Shown here: positions 1-9,893 of the stretch, one piece after another
Numbering within the stretch: position 1 is the stretch's first letter
Layout of the letters: every line of letters starts with the position of its first letter
Origin: an uncultured Flavobacteriales bacterium
GTDB lineage: Bacteria; Bacteroidota; Bacteroidia; Flavobacteriales_D; Crocinitomicaceae
NCBI GenBank assembly: GCA_903945495.1
Contig: CAJAVU010000057.1
Location: 62,001-126,000 of the forward strand
Direction of reading: 5' to 3'
DNA: 64,000 bases
The notes under the pieces: generated by a model
Databases searched by the model: none
What the model saw: only the letters and a program-made list of their open reading frames with translations
Told to the model about the DNA's origin: nothing
Position numbers and translations under genes: made by a program

Positions 1-3000
1 ACGTATTCTTGGAATTATGGAGATGGTGCCACAGGTACAGGTCAAAATGTTTCTCATGCTTATGCAACTGCCGGATCATACCAAGCAAGCTTAACGGCAA
101 CTGATGCGAACGGTTGTCCAACTACAACATCAAGTACTGTAATTGTTCAAGTGGCGACAACACCAACAATTACTACAGCAGTAGCACCCAATCCAATTTG
201 TTTAGGTCAGTCAGCCAATTTAACAGCCAATGTAACAATGACACCTTATGTGCCCAATTGTACGCCACCAGTTTCTGGAACAACCTTCTTACCAGATGGA
301 TCTGGGGTTTCGTACTCAACAGGTATTACTGTGAATTGTTTCAATGCAGGTCAAACGGTTACAGCAGCTTCGAATATTAGTAATATTTGTTTAACCCTTG
401 AGCATTCATATTTGGGAGATTTACAAATTGTGTTGATTTGTCCAAATGGACAACAAATGATTTTAAAATCATATGCAAGTGGTGGGAATGGAACTTATTT
501 AGGAAATCCAATTGATAATACAACAGGTGGGCCAGGTACAGGATCACTATACTGTTTTACACCGGCCGCTTCAACTTTACTTGTGAATGGGGGAACGGTT
601 TCTTCAGGTTCTCCGGCTGGTAACTCAATCGCGGCAGGTAACTATATGCCAGTTGATCCATTTACCAACTTGGTGGGATGTCCATTGAATGGAACTTGGA
701 CAATTCAAGTTACGGATAACCTTTCAGCAGATGATGGGTACATTTTTAACTGGGATGTCAACTTTACAACTCCACCAGCTACTGGTTCTTTTACACCTAC
801 AATCGCATCGCAAGGATGGAATGCTGCAACAGGTTTAACATCTACAGGATTAACAACTGCAACAATAACTCCAACTGCAGCGGGTGCACCATGTTACACG
901 TATACAGTTGTAGATAATTTTGGTTGTACATGGACGCAAAATCAATGTATTACAGTAAATGCCAATGTACCTGTAAATGCAGGACCAGATGTCTCAGGAT
1001 GTCCAGGTTCAACACTTACAATTGGAGGGGCTCCTTCGGGTCCAGTTGGCATGACTTATTCTTGGGTAGAAACTGGTGCAAATGCGAATATCGCGATCAC
1101 GAGTTCAACTACAATTGCAAATCCTACTGTAACGATTAGTGCAGGAGCTACAGGTACTGCTACATATACCGTTACTGGTACATCAGCAGGTTGCGTTACA
1201 ACTGACGTAGTAGTAGTAACAGTTGTACCTCCACCAGTTGTAAATGCCGGAGCGGATCAAACAGTATGTGCGGGTGGTTCAGCAACATTAACTGCTTCTG
1301 GTGCGACAACGTACACCTGGTCTCCAGCAACAGGATTAAGTGCAACAACAGGAGCGACTGTTACGTCAACTCCAGCTGCAACAATTACTTATACAGTAAC
1401 TGGAACAACAGGAGGATGTACAGCAACTGATCAAGTGGTACTTACAGTGAATCCAGTTGCTACGGCAAATGCCAATGTAGACCAAACTGTTTGTGTTGGA
1501 GGTTCAATTACCTTAGCAGGAACAGTGGGCGGTAGTGCAACTACAGGAACGTGGTCAGCACCAACTGGTACATTCTCAAATGCATCAAGTTTAACATCGA
1601 CATATACACCAACAATCACATCGGGAACAGTAACACTTACTTTAACGTCTAATGACCCAGCAGGACCTTGTCCAGCGGTTACAGATATTATGGTTGTTAC
1701 GGTGAATCCAGTTGCAACAGCAAATGCAAATGTTGATCAAGCTGTTTGTGCGGGAGGAACCGTTACGTTGGCTGGTGCAGTTGGCGGTAGTGCAACTTCA
1801 GGAACATGGTCTGCTCCAACAGGAACATTCTCAAATGCATCAAGTTTAACTTCAACATACACACCTTCCATTACAAGTGGAACGGTGACATTAACATTAA
1901 CAACAAATGATCCTGCTGGACCTTGTCTAGCTGTAACGGATCAAATGATTATAACAGTGAATCCTTTGCCAACAGTTAGTGCTGGACCAGATGTAGCAAT
2001 ATGTACTGGAGCTGCAACTACATTAACGGCAACAGGAGCTGCAACGTATACATGGTCACCAGCAACTGCGCTTAGTGGAACAACAACTGCATCAGTTACG
2101 GCGAATCCAACTGCGACAACAACGTATACTGTTACAGGAACATCAGCTGCTGGTTGTATTAATACAGACCAAGTTGTTGTTACTGTGAATCCTTTACCAA
2201 CTGTGAATGCTGGTGCGGACCAAACAATTTGTGTCGGTGCATCGGTAACACTTGCTGGTTCAGGAGCTGCAACTTATACTTGGAACAATGGTGTTACAAA
2301 TGGAGTAGCTTTTGCTCCGGCCGCAACAACAACATATACAGTAACAGGAACTTCAGCTGCAGGATGTGTGAATACAGATCAAGTAGTGGTGACAGTAAAT
2401 CCTTTGCCAGTAGTCGTTGCGAATGACGTGACAGTATGTTTGGGAGGTTCAGTTCCATTAAATGCTTCTGGAGCTTCGACTTATACTTGGTCACCAGGAA
2501 CAAATTTAAGTGCAACAACAGGAGCTTCTGTTGTATCAACACCAACTGCAACAATTACCTATACTGTTTCAGGAACAAGCGCAGCAGGATGTGTTTCAAC
2601 AGATCCAATCACAGTAACGGTGAGCGGTAGTGCTTCAATTAATGCTGGACCAGATGTGGCAATATGCGCAGGTGCTTCAACAACCTTGACAGCAACAGGT
2701 GGTGCAACATATACATGGAACAATGGTTTAGGAGCAGGAAATGGTTTCTCTGTTTCTCCAGCAGCAACAACAACATACACAGTTGTAGGTACTGATGTTA
2801 GTGGATGTACCGGAACGGATGCTGTAACAGTTACAGTTAACCCGCTTCCAACTGTGAATGCAGGATTAGATCAAACAATTTGTGTTGGCGCAACAGTAAC
2901 ATTAAGTGGTTCTGGAGCAGCAACGTATACTTGGAATAACGGTGTAACGAATGGAGTAGCATTTGCTCCAGCAGCTACAACAACATATACAGTTACAGGA

Positions 3001-6000
3001 ACAACAGCAGCAGGATGTATCAATACAGACCAAGTGGTTGTAACGGTAAATCCTTTACCAACAGTAAATGCTGGTGTTGACCAAACAATTTGTGTAGGTG
3101 CTTCAGTAACATTAAATGGATCAGGAGCTTCAACGTATACATGGAATAATGGTGTAACGAACGGAGTAGCTTTTGCTCCAGCAGCGACAACAACATATAC
3201 AGTAACAGGAACATCTGCTGCAGGTTGTATTTCAACAGACCAAGTAGTTGTAACTGTGAATCCTTTACCAACAGTGAATGCTGGAGTTGACCAAACAATT
3301 TGTGTGGGCGCTTCAGTTACGTTGAGTGGTTCAGGTGCTGCAACATATACATGGAACAATGGTGTAACGAATGGAGTAGCTTTTGCTCCTACTGCAACAA
3401 CAACAACAACATACACTGTTACTGGAACAGATGTTAACGGATGTATTAACACAGATCAAGTAGTTGTAACAGTAAATCCTCTTCCAACTGTGAATGCAGG
3501 TCCAGATGTGGCTGTTTGTATCGGTGGATCAGTAACATTGACTGGTTCCGGTGCAGCAACATATTCTTGGTCAGGTGGTATCACAAATGGAGTAGCTTTT
3601 GCACCAAGTGCGACTGCGACATATACTTTAACAGGAACTTCTGCTGCTGGTTGTATCAATACTGATCAAGTTGTAGTAACAGTGAATCCTTTACCATTGG
3701 TAAATGCAGGTCCAGATATTTCAGTTTGTACTTCAACACCAGTAACATTAAATGGTTCGGGTGCTTCGATCTATGTTTGGTCAGGTGGTATTACAAATGG
3801 AGTAGCATTTACGCCAGCAACAACAACATATACTTTAACAGGAACAGATGTGAATGGTTGTGTTAATACAGATGCAGTAACTGTAACTGTATTATCAACA
3901 GCACCAATCAACGCTGGACCTGATGTTGCAATTTGTACAGGAGCTTCAACAACATTGACAGCAACTGGCGGTGTTACATATAATTGGAACAATGGTTTAG
4001 GAATTGGAAATGGTTTTTCAGTTTCTCCAGCGGCTACATCAACATATACTGTTGTTGGAACAGATGCGGCAGGATGTGTTGGAACAGATGCAGTAACAGT
4101 TACTGTAAATCCTTTACCAGTTGTAAATGCTGGATTAGATCAGACAGTTTGTGCTGGAACTTCGGTTACATTAACAGCAACAGGAGCGGCAACGTATTCA
4201 TGGACTGGTGGTGTAACGAATGGAATTGCATTTGTGCCAGCAGCAACAACAACTTATACTGTGACTGGAACGACTGCTGCAGGATGTACTGCAACGGATG
4301 TTGTAACAGTAACAGTTAATCCTCTTCCAATTGTGGATGCAGGTGTTGATCAAGCAGTTTGTGCGGGAACATCAGTGACATTAAATGGGGCAGGTGCTGC
4401 AACTTATACGTGGACAGGTGGTGTTACGAATGGAGTAGCATTTGTACCAGCAGCAACAGTAACATATACAGTAACAGGAACAACAGCTGCAGGATGCACT
4501 GCAACAGACGTTGTAACAGTAACAGTAAATCCATTACCAGTTGTAAATGCTGGTCCAGATCAAACGATTTGTGTTGGAGTTACACCTGTAACATTGACTG
4601 CAACAGGTGCTGCAACTTACACATGGGATAATGGTGTTACGAATGGAGTAGCATTTGCTCCAGCTGCGACAGCAACATATACAGTAACAGGAACTTCAGC
4701 AGCAGGATGTATCTCAACAGATCAAGTAGTGGTTACAGTAAATCCTTTACCAGTAGTAAACGCTGGAGTTGACCAAACAATTTGTATTGGTGCTTCAATT
4801 ACATTATCTGGTTCAGGTGCTGCAACATATACATGGGACAATGGTGTTACGAATGGAGCGACTTTTGCTCCTACAGCAACAACAACATATACGGTAACAG
4901 GAACTTCGGTAGCAGGTTGTATCAATACAGACCAAGTTGTAGTAACTGTGAATCCTCTTCCAGTTGTGAATGCTGGTCCAGACCAAACAATTTGTGTCGG
5001 CGCTTCAGTAACTTTAACAGGAAGTGGAGCAGCAATTTACACTTGGACTGGCGGTGTTTCAAATGGAGTAGCATTTGCACCAGCAGCAACAACAACTTAT
5101 ACAGTAACAGGAACTTCAGCTGCAGGATGTATTTCAACGGATGCAGTAACTGTGACGGTGAATCCACTTCCAATGGTGAATGCTGGACCAGATCAAACAG
5201 TTTGTGATGGAACAGGAATTACGTTGACTGCATCAGGTGCTTCAACATATTCATGGGACAATGGTGTTACAAATGGAGTAGGGTTTACGCCTGCGGTTGG
5301 AACAATTACGTATACAGTAACAGGAACTTCTGCTGCTGGTTGTATTGCTTCCGATCAAGTAATCGTAACAGTTAATCCTAACCCAGTACCAACAATCAAT
5401 GGTCCAACGCAATATTGTGCTACTTTCTCAGCAACATTAGGAACAAATATTCCTTACACAACATATTTATGGTCGACTGGAGCAACAACTTCAACGATCA
5501 ATGCAACAATTGCAAATAACCCAATCACAGTTACCGTAACAAATGGATTTGGTTGTTCTGCAACAACACCAGTGTTTACAGTTACAGAAAATGCACAAAT
5601 CACAGCCAACTTTACGGTAACGGTTTGTCAAGGTCAATCTGCAACTATTCATGGTATTCCTCAAACATTAGCGGGAGTTTATTCTCAAACATTTACAACT
5701 GCATCAGGATGTGATAGTGTTGCGAACGTAACATTAGTGGTGAATCCTTTACCAGCAATTAATGCAGGATTAGATCAAGCAGTTTGTACAGGAATAGCAA
5801 CGGTTTTAACAGCAACAGGTGGTTTGAATTATGCTTGGGACAATGCAGTCACAAATGGTATTCCTTTCACGCAAGCAATTGGAACAACAACGTATACTGT
5901 AACAGGAACAGATATCAATGGATGTGTGAATACAGATCAAGTAAATATTACGGTTAATCCTCTTCCATTAATTAATGCTGGACCAGATCAAGCGATTTGT

Positions 6001-9000
6001 ATTGGTGCAACAGCAACATTGAATGGTTCTGGTGGTTCAACATATACATGGAACAACGGTGTAACGAATGGAGTAGCATTCACACCAGCAGCAACAAATA
6101 CATATACAGTAACAGGAACGGATGTAAACGGATGTATCAACACTGATCAAGTGCTTGTTACAGTGAATCCTCTTCCAGCTGTAAATGCAGGATTAGATCA
6201 AACGATTTGTATCGGTGCTTCTGTAACCTTAACTGGTTCTGGTGCTTCAACTTATACGTGGAACAATGGTGTAACAAATGCAGTTGCTTTTGCTCCGGCA
6301 GCAACAAACACGTACACTGTAACAGGAACAGATGTGAACGGATGTATTAATACGGATCAAGTTCTAGTAACTGTTAATCCTCTTCCTGTAGTGAATGCAG
6401 GACCAGACGTAGCGATTTGTATCGGTGCTTCAGCAACACTTGCAGGTAGTGGCGCTTCAAGTTATACATGGAACAATGGTGTTTCAAATAACGTGGTATT
6501 CTCACCAGCGGCAACTGCAACATACACAGTAACAGGAACAGATGTAAATGGTTGTATTAACACAGATCAAGTTTTAGTCACAGTAAATGCTTTACCAGTT
6601 GTAATTGCAGGAATCGACCAAGCATTGTGTATTGGTGCTTCGGCAACACTTTCAGGTGCTGGTGCTACAACATACTCATGGAATAACGGTGTTACAAATG
6701 GAGTTGCTTTTGCTCCTTCAAATACAAATACATATACAGTAACAGGAACTGATGCAAATGGTTGTATCAATACGGACCAAGTTGTTGTAACAGTAAATTC
6801 ACTTCCAGCGGTGAACGCAGGAGCTGATCAAGTTACATGTATCGGTGGTACAGTGACATTGAGCGGTTCAGGTGCAGCAACATACACATGGAATAACGGA
6901 GTAACGAATGGTGTTTCTTTTGCACCAGCAGCTACAACAACATATACAGTGACTGGAACAGATGTAAACGGATGTATTAACACAGATCAAGTGTTGGTAA
7001 CAGTAAATGCATTGCCAACAGTGAATGCTGGTCCAGACCAAACGGTTTGTATCGGAACAGCTGTAACATTAACAGGAACTGGTGCAGCAACCTATTCTTG
7101 GGACAATGGAATTACGCAAGGTGTAGCATTTACACCAGCTGTAGGAACATTAACATATACAGTATCAGGAACAAGTGGTCCTGGTTGTATTGCAACAGAC
7201 CAAGTGAATGTAACAGTGAACGCTTTACCAATTGTGAATGCAGGTCCTGACCAAGCTTTATGTATTGGTGCAACAGCTACACTTTCTGGTTCTGGAGCAG
7301 CAACCTATACATGGAACAACGGTGTAACAAATGCTACGGCATTCGCACCAGCTTTAACAAATACGTATACAGTGACAGGAACAGATGTGAACGGTTGTAT
7401 CAATACTGACCAAGCAACTGTTACAGTAAATCCACTTCCAGCGGTGAATGCAGGAGTTGATCAAACGATTTGTATCGGCGCTTCAGTGACACTTACTGGT
7501 TCAGGTGCTTCAATTTATTCTTGGAACAACGGTGTGTCAAACGGTGTGTCTTTCGCACCTGCTGCAACAACAACGTATACAGTAACTGGAACAGATGTGA
7601 ACGGATGTATCAACACAGATCAAGTGTTGGTTACTGTAAATACTTTACCAATTGTGAATGCAGGTCCTGACCAAACAGTTTGTGTGGGAACAGCAGTAAC
7701 ATTAACTGGAACAGGTGCTTCAACATATTCATGGGACAATGGTGTGAACAACGGTGTTGCATTTACACCAGGTGTTGGAACGATTACGTACACAGTAACT
7801 GGAACAAGTGGAGCAAGTTGTATTGCTACCGATCAAGTAGTTGTAACAGTGAATGCTTTACCAGTTGTGAACGCAGGAGTTGATCAAGCATTGTGTATCG
7901 GAGCTTCGGCAACACTTTCTGGAGCAGGCGCAACAACATATACATGGAATAATGGTATTACGAATGGAACAGCATTTACTCCAGCTGCGACAAATACATA
8001 CACTGTAACTGGAACAGACGGAAACGGATGTATCAATACAGATCAAGTAGTTGTAACAGTGAATCCGTTACCATCAGTTGACGCTGGCTTGGATCAAGTA
8101 ATTTGTATCGGTAACTCGGTAACTTTATTCGGAACACTTCCTTTATCAGTTGGAGCATCAGTTGTTTCTTGGGACAATGGTATAACAAACGGTGTTGCTT
8201 TTGCTCCAGTAGCGACAACAACATATACTGTAACAGGAACGGATGCGAATGGATGTTTAAATACAGATCAAGTAATCGTAACGGTGAATGCTTTACCAGT
8301 TGTGAATGCAGGACCTGATCAAACAGTTTGTATTGGAACACAAGTAACCTTGAATGGTTCTGGAGCAAATACATATACGTGGGATAATGGTATTACAAAT
8401 GGAGTAGCATTTACTCCGGCTGTAGGAACAACAGTATACACAGTTACAGGTACGAATGGAAACAACTGTACAAATACAGATCAAGTTTCTGTGATTGTGA
8501 ATCCACTTCCAGTAGTAAATGCTGGAGCTGATGTTGCGGTATGTGCTGGAACTTCAGTAACATTGACTGGTTCAGGTGCGGCAACGTATTCATGGGACAA
8601 TGGTATTACGAATGGAAATGCATTTGTGCCTTCAACGACAACAACATATACATTAACAGGAACTTCGGCTGCTGGTTGTGTAAGTACAGACCAAGTAACA
8701 GTGACGGTGAATCCTATTCCAAACGTATTTGCTGGAAATGATATCACATTGTGTGAGAATCAAACATTGACTTTGACAGGTTCTGGTGCAGCAACTTACA
8801 CGTGGAATAACGGAGTAATTGACGGAGGTCAGTTTACACCGGCTATTGGAACAACAACATATACGGTAACTGGAACTACCGTAGCAGGTTGTATCAATAC
8901 AGATCAAGTTGACGTATTGGTGAATCCACTTCCAATTGTGAGTTTCATGCCAGATACAACACAAGGTTGTACGCCAGTAGTTGTTACATTTACAAACACA

Positions 9001-9726
9001 ACGCCGAATGCATCGAACTGTGTGTGGACATTAGGTAATGGTGATGTGATCAACGGATGTGGAACAGTTCAATCGACATTCACACAACCAGGATGTTTTG
9101 ATGTTACTTTGACAACAACATCTACGGATGGTTGTACGAACTCAATGACTTCAACGAATTTAATTTGTGTTGAAGCGTATCCAATTGCTTCATTCAGTAC
9201 GTCTGGAAATGAATTGACTACAATTCAAACAGAAGTTCACTTTACAAATAATTCAATCGGTGCGGTGGCTTACGAATGGAATTTTGGTGACGGTTCAGCT
9301 TCAACAAGCACAGTTGATCCAACGCATACGTATCCAGAAATTGCAGAAAACTATATTGTTGAGTTAGTTGCAACTTCTCCTTTAGGATGTTCGGATACTG
9401 CTTACGCAACAATTCAAGTAGAAGAAGCATTGTTGTTCTATGTACCAAATACATATACACCAGATGATGATAACTACAATGAAATCTTCAAACCAGTATT
9501 TACTTCAGGTTTTGATCCTTACGATTACACATTGTTAATCTTTAACCGTTGGGGTGAAATTATTTTCGAATCACATGATTCAAATGTTGGATGGAACGGA
9601 ACGTATGGAAGCAATGGTGAAATACTAATGGTTCAAGACGGAACATACACATGGAAAATTGAGTTTAAAACACTCGCAACAGATGAACGTAAAATGGTCG
9701 TTGGCCACGTAAACGTAATCCGATAG
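1..9726 (+). CDS. Giant secreted repeat protein, 5'-truncated by window edge: PKD-like domain, P-domain-like module, about 35 Cys-paired Ig/PKD-like repeats, T9SS type-B C-terminal sorting domain
   Basis: Frame 1 is open from base 1 (TYSWNYGDGATGTGQNVSHAYATAGSYQASLTATDANGC = PKD-like), so the listed GTG at 151 is not the true start. Repeats of the form VNAGxDQTICxGASVTLxGSGAATYTWNNGVTNGVAFAPAATTTYTVTGTDVNGCINTDQVVVTVNPLP. C-terminus YVPNTYTPDDDNYNEIFKPVF...LLIFNRWGEIIFESHD...GWNGTYG...VQDGTYTWKIEF is typical of the gliding motility-associated C-terminal domain. Confidence 0.93.
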   Translation, partial: TYSWNYGDGATGTGQNVSHAYATAGSYQASLTATDANGCPTTTSSTVIVQVATTPTITTAVAPNPICLGQSANLTANVTMTPYVPNCTPPVSGTTFLPDGSGVSYSTGITVNCFNAGQTVTAASNISNICLTLEHSYLGDLQIVLICPNGQQMILKSYASGGNGTYLGNPIDNTTGGPGTGSLYCFTPAASTLLVNGGTVSSGSPAGNSIAAGNYMPVDPFTNLVGCPLNGTWTIQVTDNLSADDGYIFNWDVNFTTPPATGSFTPTIASQGWNAATGLTSTGLTTATITPTAAGAPCYTYTVVDNFGCTWTQNQCITVNANVPVNAGPDVSGCPGSTLTIGGAPSGPVGMTYSWVETGANANIAITSSTTIANPTVTISAGATGTATYTVTGTSAGCVTTDVVVVTVVPPPVVNAGADQTVCAGGSATLTASGATTYTWSPATGLSATTGATVTSTPAATITYTVTGTTGGCTATDQVVLTVNPVATANANVDQTVCVGGSITLAGTVGGSATTGTWSAPTGTFSNASSLTSTYTPTITSGTVTLTLTSNDPAGPCPAVTDIMVVTVNPVATANANVDQAVCAGGTVTLAGAVGGSATSGTWSAPTGTFSNASSLTSTYTPSITSGTVTLTLTTNDPAGPCLAVTDQMIITVNPLPTVSAGPDVAICTGAATTLTATGAATYTWSPATALSGTTTASVTANPTATTTYTVTGTSAAGCINTDQVVVTVNPLPTVNAGADQTICVGASVTLAGSGAATYTWNNGVTNGVAFAPAATTTYTVTGTSAAGCVNTDQVVVTVNPLPVVVANDVTVCLGGSVPLNASGASTYTWSPGTNLSATTGASVVSTPTATITYTVSGTSAAGCVSTDPITVTVSGSASINAGPDVAICAGASTTLTATGGATYTWNNGLGAGNGFSVSPAATTTYTVVGTDVSGCTGTDAVTVTVNPLPTVNAGLDQTICVGATVTLSGSGAATYTWNNGVTNGVAFAPAATTTYTVTGTTAAGCINTDQVVVTVNPLPTVNAGVDQTICVGASVTLNGSGASTYTWNNGVTNGVAFAPAATTTYTVTGTSAAGCISTDQVVVTVNPLPTVNAGVDQTICVGASVTLSGSGAATYTWNNGVTNGVAFAPTATTTTTYTVTGTDVNGCINTDQVVVTVNPLPTVNAGPDVAVCIGGSVTLTGSGAATYSWSGGITNGVAFAPSATATYTLTGTSAAGCINTDQVVVTVNPLPLVNAGPDISVCTSTPVTLNGSGASIYVWSGGITNGVAFTPATTTYTLTGTDVNGCVNTDAVTVTVLSTAPINAGPDVAICTGASTTLTATGGVTYNWNNGLGIGNGFSVSPAATSTYTVVGTDAAGCVGTDAVTVTVNPLPVVNAGLDQTVCAGTSVTLTATGAATYSWTGGVTNGIAFVPAATTTYTVTGTTAAGCTATDVVTVTVNPLPIVDAGVDQAVCAGTSVTLNGAGAATYTWTGGVTNGVAFVPAATVTYTVTGTTAAGCTATDVVTVTVNPLPVVNAGPDQTICVGVTPVTLTATGAATYTWDNGVTNGVAFAPAATATYTVTGTSAAGCISTDQVVVTVNPLPVVNAGVDQTICIGASITLSGSGAATYTWDNGVTNGATFAPTATTTYTVTGTSVAGCINTDQVVVTVNPLPVVNAGPDQTICVGASVTLTGSGAAIYTWTGGVSNGVAFAPAATTTYTVTGTSAAGCISTDAVTVTVNPLPMVNAGPDQTVCDGTGITLTASGASTYSWDNGVTNGVGFTPAVGTITYTVTGTSAAGCIASDQVIVTVNPNPVPTINGPTQYCATFSATLGTNIPYTTYLWSTGATTSTINATIANNPITVTVTNGFGCSATTPVFTVTENAQITANFTVTVCQGQSATIHGIPQTLAGVYSQTFTTASGCDSVANVTLVVNPLPAINAGLDQAVCTGIATVLTATGGLNYAWDNAVTNGIPFTQAIGTTTYTVTGTDINGCVNTDQVNITVNPLPLINAGPDQAICIGATATLNGSGGSTYTWNNGVTNGVAFTPAATNTYTVTGTDVNGCINTDQVLVTVNPLPAVNAGLDQTICIGASVTLTGSGASTYTWNNGVTNAVAFAPAATNTYTVTGTDVNGCINTDQVLVTVNPLPVVNAGPDVAICIGASATLAGSGASSYTWNNGVSNNVVFSPAATATYTVTGTDVNGCINTDQVLVTVNALPVVIAGIDQALCIGASATLSGAGATTYSWNNGVTNGVAFAPSNTNTYTVTGTDANGCINTDQVVVTVNSLPAVNAGADQVTCIGGTVTLSGSGAATYTWNNGVTNGVSFAPAATTTYTVTGTDVNGCINTDQVLVTVNALPTVNAGPDQTVCIGTAVTLTGTGAATYSWDNGITQGVAFTPAVGTLTYTVSGTSGPGCIATDQVNVTVNALPIVNAGPDQALCIGATATLSGSGAATYTWNNGVTNATAFAPALTNTYTVTGTDVNGCINTDQATVTVNPLPAVNAGVDQTICIGASVTLTGSGASIYSWNNGVSNGVSFAPAATTTYTVTGTDVNGCINTDQVLVTVNTLPIVNAGPDQTVCVGTAVTLTGTGASTYSWDNGVNNGVAFTPGVGTITYTVTGTSGASCIATDQVVVTVNALPVVNAGVDQALCIGASATLSGAGATTYTWNNGITNGTAFTPAATNTYTVTGTDGNGCINTDQVVVTVNPLPSVDAGLDQVICIGNSVTLFGTLPLSVGASVVSWDNGITNGVAFAPVATTTYTVTGTDANGCLNTDQVIVTVNALPVVNAGPDQTVCIGTQVTLNGSGANTYTWDNGITNGVAFTPAVGTTVYTVTGTNGNNCTNTDQVSVIVNPLPVVNAGADVAVCAGTSVTLTGSGAATYSWDNGITNGNAFVPSTTTTYTLTGTSAAGCVSTDQVTVTVNPIPNVFAGNDITLCENQTLTLTGSGAATYTWNNGVIDGGQFTPAIGTTTYTVTGTTVAGCINTDQVDVLVNPLPIVSFMPDTTQGCTPVVVTFTNTTPNASNCVWTLGNGDVINGCGTVQSTFTQPGCFDVTLTTTSTDGCTNSMTSTNLICVEAYPIASFSTSGNELTTIQTEVHFTNNSIGAVAYEWNFGDGSASTSTVDPTHTYPEIAENYIVELVATSPLGCSDTAYATIQVEEALLFYVPNTYTPDDDNYNEIFKPVFTSGFDPYDYTLLIFNRWGEIIFESHDSNVGWNGTYGSNGEILMVQDGTYTWKIEFKTLATDERKMVVGHVNVIR
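1240..8930 (+). repeat. Tandem coding repeat array, about 35 units of about 70-85 aa (about 210-255 bp)
   Basis: Recurring VNPLPxVNAGxDQxxCxG...YTVTGTxxxGCxxTDxVxVTVNPLP read through the translation; unit count is by eye. Confidence 0.92.
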
Positions 9727-9735
9727 AAATACAAG

Positions 9736-9766
9736 AAAGTGAGACATTTGTCTCACTTTTTTTTTT
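9736..9766 (+). terminator. Rho-independent terminator of the giant repeat protein gene
   Basis: AAAGTGAGACA-TT-TGTCTCACTTT perfect stem followed by a T run, 10 bp after the stop codon. Confidence 0.92.
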
Positions 9767-9893
9767 ATAAATAGTTACCTTCGTTTACTCAGAAAAAGAA
9801 GGACTGTTGAAATAATATTGAAGAATATCATTTTTCAAAGCAACCGAACCTTTGATTTGAACGTATTTAGTAGTATAAGTTTTTAAAATCGTT

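Noticed and set aside
1431-8964. Many antisense and alternate-frame ORFs (e.g. 2871..3452 -, 3020..3298 -, 8033..8374 -) inside the giant repeat gene
   Set aside because: They mirror the tandem repeats of the real frame, have low-complexity translations and no independent signals.
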